A DNA stretch of 64,000 nucleotides from Cymodocea nodosa (taxonomy: Eukaryota; Streptophyta; Magnoliopsida; Alismatales; Cymodoceaceae). The notes beneath the pieces were generated by a model. It saw only the letters and a program-made list of their open reading frames with translations, was not told the origin of the DNA and did not search any database. The stretch's first letter is position 1, and each line of letters opens with the position of its first letter. Both the position numbers and the translations under genes were made by a program. This document shows positions 10,370-19,831 of this stretch, piece by piece. The DNA lies in assembly GCA_036874045.1 (NCBI GenBank), contig CM072336.1:19897001-19961000 (forward strand). The letters run 5' to 3'.

Positions 10370-11818
10370 TGTTAGGATTGATAGGCTCACTAGAGGGGGG
10401 TGAATGGTGAAGGTGTGTAAATTTTACTTCTTTTTATTTAGAATCGACTGATTCTATTAAACAGTGAGTTGAAATAAATTAAATGGATGCAAAATAGTAA
10501 GAAGAAAATAACACACAACAAATTTTTAGGTAGTTCACCAACTCGGCTAGTCCACCCCCAAGATACACTTGGGCTTCACTAAGTAGACAAGTACTTACAA
10601 CACTTGCTTTCAGGTTGAAGCAAGAACCAACACTTAGAGTTTTTAGGTATAAGCTCAATAACTAACCTTTCTTCGAGCTTTCAGGTTGAAGCTCTCAACC
10701 AATAATGAGTTTTCAGGTTGAAACTCATGAACCAATAGTTTTAAACTTTTCTATTAGAGTTTTAGCACAGGGAGCTTTTCTACTGCAGTGAATCTTTAAG
10801 AGTATTCTTGAATGTTGCAAACTTGAGAGTGTATCTGGAATTTTGTATAGCTCATAGTATATTATATGATCGTTGTCTCTTCCTAATCTTCTCTTCACTT
10901 CTCATATTTATACCAAAAGGTATAACAATCATATTTTTCTTCCAATGGATGTATTCTGTTGTACTTGCTAAGACATCAGACCTAAATATGGTAAGTTATC
11001 GTTCAGGGAGTTATTTCAAGATACCCTTCTGATTTTCTCAAACTTTTGGATAGTTAGCTATGTAACTTTCCGAAGGATGTTTGTAACTCACCGAAAAATC
11101 ACTTAAGTCTTTCTGTTATGTAGGATTTCAGATCGTACAATGAGTTATCACTCAATCAGATACTTGTAACTGTAACTTACCAAACTGTCCTTTGACTATC
11201 GGATAGTTAGCTATAGTAACCCTTCAAAATCCTTCTTTAAGTTTCCGACTACTTTCTTATTTTAGCACATGCATAAAAGAATAACTTAAGTTTTCGGATA
11301 GATAAGTCTGTAACCTTCTAAAAATTCCTATTTTTTGGATAGTTAGCTTTCTAACTCACCGAAAACTCCTTTAAGCTTCTGTTCTGGACTTCTACATGTG
11401 GGTAATTGAATGACTTAAGTTTCGGATAGTTAGCTTTTCTAACTTTCTGATATTCCTTGAGCTTCTAGATAGTTAACTTCTTAACTCTTCGATCATTCAA
11501 CCAACTTTCTTAACTGTTCGATCATTTAACTCTTCGAAGGCTTTGTAATTTCGGATAGTTATTCTTCTAACTGTCCGACAGTATTTCTGTTGCTTTACTC
11601 TTCGAATACTTAAGCTTGTAACTTACTGAAAATTAACTTTCTTCCAGATACTTGGTTTGGTAACTATTCGATTTTCTTGTAGCTTTATAGCAGTAATTTT
11701 TGAACTACTTGTATCTGTTTATCTACCTTCTGTTCTTTTGCTGCACTGTCTTAATTGTGAAATAGAATATGTTTCCTCACATAGGTTTTTGCATTATCAA
11801 AATACTAGGGTCCTAACA
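10370..11818 (-). mobile_element. 5' LTR of the compound Copia (1449 bp)
   Basis: The LTR is bounded by TGTTAGG (10370) and CCTAACA (11818), perfect 7-bp inverted ends. On the minus strand it holds, in order, a field of GGANAGTTA/TAACTNTCC palindromes (about 11650-11040), a TATA box (10912-10905) within the TTATACC/GGTATAA inverted repeat, and the hairpin ladder (about 10730-10553; stems GAGTTT/AAACTC, GAGCTT/AAGCTC, TTGCTT/AAGCAA and CCCAAG/CTTGGG). The flank at 11819 is Athila LTR sequence. It matches 1-1401 and 50768-52131. Confidence 0.9.
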
Positions 11819-12267
11819 ATTACAAGAAAGAAATATAAAAGGAAAGGAGAAAGAATGAAGAGAGGGGGGAGAACCTCGCTCATTGTAGAAAGCATTGAAT
11901 GTTCCTTAAGCTTCCACCATTACCACCATTCATTGAAGGTTTATGATTGTACTTTTTAGATGATAGGTTGATTCCAAGCAAAACATGGTGATTGACAACC
12001 ATTGTAATCAAGGAAGGAGTGATCACGTCACAAGAAGGAATGACATTTTCACCAAACACCGAATCATCTCCCAAGAGATAGTAAAATTTCTAGTCTTGGT
12101 TTCAAGTTGATGTTGCTATGTTGAAGAGGAGATCAACTTACAAAAGTCTAGGTTCACAATCCAGTAGGGAGATGAGTGTTTGGCAATAAGTGATTAAGTT
12201 TTCAAAGGTGTAATCGTGTCGTATGTAGTGATAGAAGTTTCTTTTATTATTAATAATTATTTATCAT
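11819..12267 (+). mobile_element. Old Athila-type LTR fragment
   Basis: This stretch aligns with 13212-13690 of the Athila 5' LTR, including GAAATATAAAAG, a GACAACCA..TGTAATCA/GTGAGGAGTGATC block, GACATTTTCACCAA and GAAGAGGAGATCA. Divergence is visibly larger than between the two LTRs of the large Athila element, so it is an older copy. It is cut on the left by the compound Copia and on the right by the Tnt1/Tork-like Copia LTR. Confidence 0.75.
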
Positions 12268-12564
12268 TGTTATGCGAAGAGAAATGCGGAAAGGGAGAAG
12301 CTTGGACTCCTAGTGAAGAAAGAAGAAGACAAATGGGAAAAACGTGTGAAGCAAATGCAAAAACACCAAGGTTTAACGTGGTTCCCCAATTGGGTACGTC
12401 CACGGATGGAGCTCAACTGTATGATTCTCTAGGTGATCACAAAGGGATACAAGATTCAACATCATCTCTAAGCACACGTTGGGGGTCTATTTATAACATT
12501 TGTGTACCCCTAAGTGGCTAAGGATAAAACTACCCCTATGTGTAACAAACTAATTCAAGACACA
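12268..12564 (-). mobile_element. 3' LTR of a Tnt1/Tork-like Copia, larger part
   Basis: On the minus strand this is the main part of a short (~305 bp) LTR ending CGCATAACA at 12268. Its first eight bases lie at 29315-29322 (TGTTATTA on the minus strand), on the far side of the Athila insertion. It contains the CACCAAGGTTTAACGTGG and CGTCCACGG signature common in Tork-type LTRs, and TATAAATA on the minus strand near 12490. The Athila insertion duplicated ACACA here. Confidence 0.8.
12560..12564. repeat. Target site duplication ACACA, left copy
   Basis: ACACA precedes the Athila 5' LTR and is repeated at 29310-29314 directly after its 3' LTR. It lies in the LTR of the Tnt1/Tork-like Copia, which proves that the Athila element inserted into that Copia. 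Confidence 0.9.
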
Positions 12565-14419
12565 TGTTTAGAATGAAAAAGTGCATATTATTAATGGTTA
12601 AATGATGGTTAATTGCATAATATTTAGCTTATCATATGAGAATTAAGTCATTATGTTATAATTGCACTGTTATATGCTTTAATTGAAGAATCTGCTTAAT
12701 TTTAGGGAATTAATGTTAATTTAGTACATTTATGAACTGTCGGTAAATTGTAGGCTGTGAAATTCTTAAGTATCCGAAAATGCATCTTAGCATTGGATAG
12801 TTATACTTGTAACTCTCCAAAATCTTATTTTATGTTTAAACTGCTGCTGACACGTGTTGAGAGCTGGTAGATTTACTTACATTATAACTCGTTAAGTTAG
12901 TATAACTGCACGCATTGAGTTACATGAAAATACACTAAGGCAACGTGTTAGATTAGCGTTATAAACTTAAGTTGTTACTTTTGCACGTGTTTTATAGTTA
13001 AATCAACGAAGGAAGTCCGTTGAGTTATCTGTAACTCCACAAACTATATATTTTCTAATATGCCACTGTAGTGGTTGCAGGAACAGACAGTTGGAAGGAA
13101 AAATCACGTTTGCACGTATCACGCAGGAATTCAATCGTGTAGGGAGAAAGAAATCATCGCCGTTGATCTGAAAGAAGGAAATCCAACCGACCATTCAAGC
13201 AAAAGCAGTTACTAATGAAGAAATATAAAAGAAAAGAAGAAAAAAAAGGAGTGTGTGTGATCGATGGACGGCCAGTGTATACAGAGGAGGAGCACCGAGC
13301 TTTCTACAGACAGTTTCGGCGATTCTCCGAAATATCACACCAACCATCGTATCACCACCATAATCACCAATCATCGGAGGTCTATGAGGATACTTGCCTG
13401 ATGTCGGGTCGATTCCGAGCCAAACACAGTGTCTGACAACCACTGTGAGGAGTGATCGCGTCGCAGGAAGGGAAGACATTTTCACCAAGCGTCGACTCAT
13501 ATTTTAGGAGATCGTAAAGCTTTTAGCCTTGGCTTCAAGTTGATGCCTATATGCTGAAGAGGAGATCATCTTGCAATTCTGGAGTCGCGATTCTATAGGG
13601 AGAGGAGATAGAATTGTAAGTGGTTAAATTTTCAGTGGTGTAATCGCGTTGCAAGTAGTGTCGGAAGTATTTATTGTCAAGTGAGATTACTTTAGATTTC
13701 ACCTTTCGCCCATTTCATCAAAACAAAAATACCAAAAACTATTTATCTTTGTTTGTATATTGTATTTGAGTGTTGTATTGTTTGTGTTGTATCGTGATTA
13801 ATGTTATCTGTATCAGTTTTATGATTGTTTCATGTTAGTTTTAATTTTACAGTTTACTGAAATTGGTTCGTACAAAACAACTTAAAGATTTTAATGGTTA
13901 CTGTTTGAATCATCTGAATGTTAGTATTGCTTAATGATAAATCCAATGTTAACTAGCATTAAAAAGCTTAATTGATGTTATTTACAATCTGTGGAATCGC
14001 CCAATGGTTGACCAAATTCCTCTGTAAATAGCAGTATTATTAAGAAGAGACAAGCTCGTGGAGTTAACTTAAGTCCACGAGGATAGTCCGTTGAGTTAGC
14101 CATAACTCAACAAACTTAGTCCGTTGAGTTAACTGTAACTCAACGGAGTGATTATTGAATATAAATTTGAATTGTTCAGAATCAAACATTTCTTAAATTC
14201 GTCAGCAATTCCCTGTGGGATCAACCTGTACTTGTACACTGATACAATAGACACTGTGCACTTGCAGTTAAAGTACAAATTGGAATTAATATCTAAATTG
14301 TATTAAAGGTTGTTCGTTTACTTCTAAAAGAAAGAATAGGCATAAAGATAAATTAACTAAGTAAAAATAGAAGTAACAAATCCAAGTTTTTCTAGTGTAG
14401 TGCTGGGAAAACCCAAACA
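12565..14419 (+). mobile_element. Athila 5' LTR (1855 bp)
   Basis: It starts TGTTTAG and ends CCAAACA. Near its upstream end it has GGATAGTTA (12795-12803), six bases, then TAACTCTCC (12810-12818): the palindrome type that fills the Copia LTRs. Near 13215-13690 are blocks shared with 11819-12267. A palindrome cluster lies at 14055-14147. Several short ORFs occur but none matches its 3' LTR counterpart as a conserved protein or looks like a known family. Confidence 0.92.
14055..14147 (+). repeat. Palindrome cluster at the end of the Athila LTR
   Basis: Three consecutive inverted repeats: CTCGTGGA/TCCACGAG (14055-14081), GTTGAGTTA/TAACTCAAC (14090-14111, four-base loop) and TCCGTTGAGTTA/TAACTCAACGGA (14120-14147, loop ACTG, 12 perfect pairs). 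Related clusters stand before the third ORF, the gag and the F-box gene of the same element, and in the LTR pieces at 28950-29040 and 33740-33805. Confidence 0.85.
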
Positions 14420-14426
14420 AATTTTA

Positions 14427-14443
14427 TTGCGCCGTTGCCGGGG
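14427..14443 (+). other. Primer binding site, tRNA-Asp type
   Basis: GCGCCGTTGCCGGGG closely matches the complement of the 3' end of plant tRNA-Asp (CCCCGGCAACGGCGCCA), the usual Athila primer. It starts seven bases after the 5' LTR end. Confidence 0.85.
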
Positions 14444-14524
14444 AATTGAATTGAAGTAAATTGAATTGAATTGAATTAATATAAGCAACTGTTAGAGCTG
14501 TTTCATTTTAATAGTCAGAGTTGT

Positions 14525-15552
14525 GTGTTTTCTTCTGTAATTGAGAATATGGCATATGCTTATGCTCAAAGATTTCTGAAACCTTTAATTAGCATATGTG
14601 AATTCTACAATTCTGAAGGACACGACATTTCTGATTGTTTGAAATTGAGACATTTACAGATTGATAGATCCCATGAACAACAATATAACATTTATAGATT
14701 TATCCTCAATATAATAGAGCCGAGTATGAGAATCCTATAGTTTACCCAACTGATGGTTAGTATAGAATGTGTAATATGATGAGAGACACTGAAGTTTGGG
14801 ATAGCTATGACAGACTGGAGCATAGTATAGAGCAAAATTTGGACAAACTGGAATACTTTGTGTGTCAACAACAAGAAGTCAACCAATTAAACTATAAGGA
14901 GGCATATTCAGAACCTAAACAGGATATAATTTACGAAACTGAAAAAGCCATAAAGAAAATTGATCAAAAATTGAATGCAATGAAATTAGATGATCTGGAA
15001 ACAAAATTAAAAGCATTAGACAAAAATGCATTGAAAATACAAGTTTTGCAACAGGATAATGAAAATTATAATGTTATAAACCTGCACAACTTGCAAAATA
15101 TACAACAAACAGAAAACACTAATGTAAGAGAATTTAAAGAATGCACATTAAAACTAAAAACAATTGAAGATCATAATCATGAAAATGATATACAAAAACA
15201 TCATGAAAGTAACGAAAATCTGGAAGATGTATGTGTAACATTAAGATCTGGAACTGATATACCACTAAGAACTCAAAATAAAAATTATATGAAGGTGGAC
15301 AAGAGTAAAAATCAAAATGATAATGAAAATGTAATAGCTCAAAATCTAGAAATCACTAAAGAACAATCAGAATCTGCAATTGAAGCTAAAAATGATCAAA
15401 CAAATCAACTGAAAGAAAAAGAGTCTTTGAAATCAAAATCTTTAGCACCCTATCCTGGAAGATTACAACAAACAATTCCTGAAAAACAAGAAAAAATCAG
15501 AGAAATTTTTGAAAAAGTACAAGTTAACATTCCTTTGTTAGATCTATTGTAG
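14525..15552 (+). pseudogene. Athila 5' ORF: zinc-knuckle-like start and coiled-coil linker
   Basis: The start (14549, MAYAYAQRFLKP) is followed by a short knuckle-like CEFYNSEGHDISDC, then a long Asn/Lys/Glu-rich coiled-coil linker (14767-15552) with VTLRSGTDIP and APYPGRLQQTIPEKQ. LRSG and PFPxRL-type motifs are the usual junction between Athila gag and protease. The capsid domain expected upstream is not here; a matching one lies at 23005-24348. The region is broken. Confidence 0.7.
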
Positions 15553-16110
15553 AATATGCCACCTTGTGCTAAATTTCTGAAGGATTGGTGTACTAAGAAA
15601 AGAGAGCGAAAAGTTCTTAGAAAGGTCTTTTTAGCTGAGTAAAGTAGTTCCCTATTTTTGCCACAAATTCCTAAAAAGTTATCTGATCCTGGAATCCCTG
15701 TTATATCATGCACTATAGGAAATACCATTTTAGAAAGAACCTTAATAGACTTAGGTGCAGGTATACATGTTATGCCAAGTGATATATTTGCATCCTTAGG
15801 ATTAGAAGGCTTAACTCCTACTAGTATGGTTATTCAATTAGTTGATAAAAGTATAAGATACCCTAGAGGAAAAATAGAGGATGTCTTAATTAAAATCAAG
15901 AATTTTATATATCCTATTGATATTGTAATTTTGGATTCCCAACAAATTAAGCATAAAAATAGTGATACATCTTTAATTTTGGGAAGGCCATTTTTAGCAA
16001 CATCAGGGGCTGTTATAAATTGTAAAACTAGAGTAATGAAGTTAGCATATGGTAATGATGATACTCAATTAAATATTTTCAAAGCAGAAAGGTTTGAGGA
16101 GTTAGAAATG
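15553..16110 (+). pseudogene. Athila retropepsin-type protease
   Basis: After AKFLKDWCTKKRE, an Athila gag-protease junction motif, comes GIPVISCTIGNTILERTLIDLGAGIHVMPSDI in overlapping short blocks: the expected strand, active-site loop context and following helix of plant Gypsy protease. ILGRPFLAT near 15978-16004 is the second conserved protease block. It is followed without gap by the RT region. Confidence 0.85.
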
Positions 16111-17250
16111 TCCTTATGTACTACAGACTTTTTAGAGGATGAAGGAGATATGTTAGATGATGTGATTCAAGAAGAATTAAATAGGAAAATCAATTCTGAA
16201 ACTTTAGAAGAAAGTGAAAGCATAAATATAGAAGGAGTTCAGGAAGAAATTAATTTAAAAAATGATGATGTTCAATTAGGAGCTCTAGCTTCTGATGGGC
16301 AGCATTTAGAATTAAAACATTTACCTCCTGAATTAACCTATATATTTCTAGAAGATAAACGGACCTGTCCAATCATTATTGCTTTAGATTTGAAAGAGAA
16401 TCAAATAGCTAAATTAAAAGATGTAGTAAAAATTTATAAAGAAGCAATAGGATGGATTATGACTAATATAAAAGGGTTAAGTTCAACTTTATGGTGTCAC
16501 CACATATATTTAGAAGAGAATGCTAAACCTGTTAGAATTCCTGAGAGGAGATTAAATCCAAACCTTAAAGAAGTAGTCAGGAAGGAAATAGTTAAATGGT
16601 TAGATAATGATATAATATATCCAATTTCTGATAGCTCGTGGGTTAGTCCAATCCATGTAGTTTCCAAGAAATCAAGATTAACAGTTATTAGGAATGAAAG
16701 TCAAGACTTGATACCTACTAGAATTCAATTAGGCTGGAGAGTATGTATAGACTATAGAAAGTTGAATGCGGTGACTAGGAAAGATCATTTTCCCTTACCT
16801 TTTATAGATCAAATGTTGGAAAGATTGGCAGGGCAAGAATATTTTTGTTTCCTAGACGGGTATTCAGGGTATAATCAAATTCCAGTAGCATTAGAGGATC
16901 AAGAGAAAACAACTTTCACCTGTCCTAATGGAACTTATGCTTTTAAAAGAATGCTATTCGGATTATGCAATGCGCCAACTACCTTTCAAAGGTGTGTGTA
17001 GGGCATATTTACTAGAATGACTGATGAACTTTTAGAAATATTTATGGATGATTTTACTGTATATGGCAACTCATATGAAGTCTATTTAAGCAATTTAGAC
17101 CAAATATTAAAACACTATGTAGAAAAAAATCTGGTTTTAAATTGGGAAAAATGTCACTTCATGGTTAAACAAGGAATAGTCTTAGGGCATGTTGTTTCTA
17201 AAAAAGGGTTGGAAGTAGATAAAGCTAAAATAGAAGTAATTTCTAATCTA
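16111..17250 (+). pseudogene. Athila reverse transcriptase
   Basis: RT blocks are present in order: PERRLNPNLKEVVRKEIVKW, SPIHVVSKK, WRVCIDYRKLNAVTRKDHFP, LDGYSGYNQIPVA, FGLCNAPTTFQRC, the catalytic FMDDFTVYG, and [12 protein letters not shown] with [14 protein letters not shown]. Wording is of the Athila clade. The coding region is broken. Confidence 0.92.
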
Positions 17251-17830
17251 CCAGAACCTAAATCAGTAAACGATATTAGATCATTTCTAGGACATGCTGG
17301 TTATTATAGAAGATTTATTAAAAACTTTAGCAAGATAGCTAGAGCTTTAACTAATCTATTAAAAGATGTTCCATTTAACTTTGATAAAAATTGCAAGGAA
17401 GCATTTTTCAGACTTAAGACTAGCTTAATTTTAACTCCTATAATTCAAGCACCTAATTGGAACCATCCATTTGAATTAATGTGCGATGCTTCTGATTTTG
17501 CTGTAGGAGCAGTGTTAGGACAGAAGATAGAAAAATCTCCTAGAGTGATTCATTATGAAAGTAAAACCTTAAATGATGCTCAAGTTAATTACACAACTAC
17601 TGAAAAAGAATTATTAGCTATTGTGTTTGCTTTAGAAAAGTTTAGATCATATTTGATTGGAGCTAAAGTAATAGTATACACGGATCATTCAGCTCTAAAA
17701 CATCTAATAAAGAAAAAAGAAACTAAACCTAGATTGATCCGATGGATATTATTATTGCAAGAATTCGATCTAGAAATTAAAGATAAAAAAGGTTGTGAGA
17801 ATGTAGTAGCAGATCATTTATCAAGATTAC
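17251..17830 (+). pseudogene. Athila RNase H
   Basis: Begins with the RT-RNase H connection ([19 protein letters not shown]), then [44 protein letters not shown] and VADHLSRL, the catalytic and structural blocks of Gypsy RNase H. This part reads well; neighbours are broken. Confidence 0.92.
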
Positions 17831-19095
17831 AAATAGAAAAATCAAATATTGAAATTAAGGATAATTTTCCTGATGAACAATTAATGACCATCAACACAAT
17901 GCCTTGGTATGCAGACATAGTTAATTACTTAGTTACTGGTTTAACACCTAAGGATTGGAATAGATAGGATAAGAAATTGTTTTTCTCAAGAGTAAAATAT
18001 TACTATTGGGAAGACCCTTACTTATTTAAGAAATGTCCTGATCAGGTTTTAAGGAGGTGTGTTCCAGAAATTGAATATTCGAGCATATTGTCTTTCTGTC
18101 ATGACCAAGCTTGTGGAGGACATTTTGGTTCAGGGAAAACTAGTGCAAAAATTTTACAATGTGGGTTTTATTGGCCAACACTATTCAAAGATGCTCATAA
18201 ATATTGCTTAAGTTGTTTAAGATGTCAACAAATAGGACGAATATCAAAGAGGAATATGATGCCTCTTAATCCTATAGTTGAGGTTGAAATCTTTGATGTG
18301 TGGGGAATAGATTTTATGGGTCCATTTCCTATGTCTAATCAATTTAATTACATATTGTTGGGGGTGGATTATGTATCTAAATGGATATAAGCTATTCCTA
18401 CAAAAACTAACGATAACAAAGTGGTAATACAATTTGTAAGAACAAATATATTTGCCAGATTTGGAATACCTAAAGCTATTATCAGTGATAGAGGAACTCA
18501 TTCTATAATAGAAGTTTTGAAGCCTTAATGAAGAAATATGGAGTAAACCACAAAATTGCAACATCATATCATCTGCAAACAAGTGGACAAGTAGAAAGTG
18601 CAAACAAACAAATTAAATTAATCTTGGAAAAAGTAGTAAATCCTACTAGAACAGATTGGGCTAATAGATTGATAGATGCACTTTGGGCTTATAGAACTGC
18701 TTATAAAACGAGCTTAGGTATGTCACCTTTTAGGCTAGTATATGGAAAAAGTTGTCATTTACCAGTTGAAATAGAACATAAAGCTTATTGGGCATTAAAA
18801 ACTCTGAACACTAATTTAAATCAAGCTACTGAAAATAGGAAAATGCAACTAATTGAATTAGAAGAATTTAGAAATGAAGCTTATTCGAAGATTGTAAGAG
18901 AAAAAGAGAAAATTAAATTCTGGCATGATAGAAAAATTATTCCTAAAAGCTTTGAAATAGGACAAGAAGTATATCTTTATATGGCTAGACTCCATAACCA
19001 TCTAGGAAAATTAAGATCTAGATGGGCAGGACCTTACATAGTTCGAAATGTTTATCCTTATAGAGCTATTGAAATTGAAAATCCTAAAAATTAGA
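17831..19095 (+). pseudogene. Athila integrase
   Basis: The zinc region (HDQACGGHFG and CLSCLRCQQIG, HHCC pattern, 18100-18240), the catalytic core ([53 protein letters not shown]) and the C-terminal domain ([22 protein letters not shown]) are present in order. It ends near 19095 and closely matches the fragment at 1402-2812 in opposite orientation. It is broken in a few places. Confidence 0.9.
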
Positions 19096-19267
19096 ATATA
19101 TTTAAAGTAAATGGACAAAGACTTAAACCTATTCTGAAAACACCAAAAAGCTCCTTTGGAATTATAGAAGAAGTTAGAGTAGAGGACTACTCGAGTTTTA
19201 CTTAGTAAGAAATTAGTTTTTATGTTTATATATTTATGTTTATTTTTAAAAAAAAAACATTAAAAAA

Positions 19268-19505
19268 ATATATATATATATATATAAAACATAAAAATAG
19301 TTGCGATTCAACCGACTGGATCCATCGGTATGACCGGAAAATTAAAAAAAATATTTAGGTCTCATCGAAGCGTAGCATCGGTATGACCGGAACATGAAAA
19401 AAATATTGGTTTTACCGAAACATAGTATCGGTTAAACCGAAAGAAAAATAAAAAACTAAAAAATATTTTGGTCTGACCGAAGCATAGTATCGGTTAAACC
19501 TGTAA
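19268..19505 (+). repeat. (TA)n tract and ACCGA/TCGGT hairpin array
   Basis: A (TA)n run (19268-19286) is followed by four units of about 27-28 bases with ACCGA or TCGAAG on one side and ATCGGT on the other, e.g. ACCGAAACATAGTATCGGT near 19418 and a near copy at 19478; units are separated by A-rich spacers. The same hairpins lie at about 1490-1680 in the other Athila fragment, also just after integrase, so they are a family feature. Confidence 0.75.
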
Positions 19506-19550
19506 AAAAACAATTCTCTGTAATATTTTTATTATTATAATTGCTTGTAC

Positions 19551-19652
19551 GTGGAGTCCATTGAGTTTCGCTTAACTCAACGAGCATACTCCGTTAAGTC
19601 TTGAGTTAGTCAACGAGCTTATTCCGTTGAGTTACCTATAACTTAACAGAGT
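19551..19652 (+). repeat. Palindrome cluster before the third ORF
   Basis: TTGAGTT/AACTCAA with a six-base loop and TCCGTTGAGTTA/TAACTTAACAGA with loop CCTA repeat the LTR-end cluster of this element. It lies 180-280 bases before the start of the third ORF. Confidence 0.75.
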
Positions 19653-19831
19653 ACTGTAGCTAAGATCGCGGATAAAATAGTAATAGTTGGTTCGGGAAAT
19701 GACCCAATTACCCGCCTAAACTTAGTGCTTATTTAAACTAAAACCTAGGGTTTTGGGGGCATTATCCGACAAATCATTTAGAATCTAGAATAGTAGAAAT
19801 CAGAGCGATTCCGTGCTGTTGTGTAACTCCA

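Larger units (their letters stand above)
2813..11818 (-). mobile_element. Compound SIRE-type Ty1/copia element
   Basis: On the minus strand this runs 5' LTR (10370-11818), initiator-Met primer site, gag, protease, integrase and part of RT (unit A2, to about 6961), then directly gag coiled coil, protease, integrase, RT and RNase H again (unit A1, 6958-3480), polypurine tract and an LTR remnant (2813-3100). The two units belong to the same clade but differ clearly in protein sequence, so they are not a simple recent duplication. The LTR remnant also differs considerably from the 5' LTR. It is broken in many places and is probably a recombination product of two related elements. Confidence 0.8.

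Noticed and set aside
10356-10370. A tRNA gene suggested by tRNA-like sequence near primer sites
   Set aside because: Only 12-17 bases complementary to tRNA 3' ends are present; no cloverleaf can be formed around them.
13215-13500. ORFs on both strands in the Athila LTR around 13003-13500 and again at 27907-28404
   Set aside because: They overlap each other on opposite strands in LTR sequence, and differ between LTR copies in ways not typical of a protein; no recognisable domain.
19739-19760. AAAACCTAGGGTTTT as telomere-like repeat
   Set aside because: A single occurrence without tandem CCCTAAA units; it is just a local palindrome in the third ORF leader.
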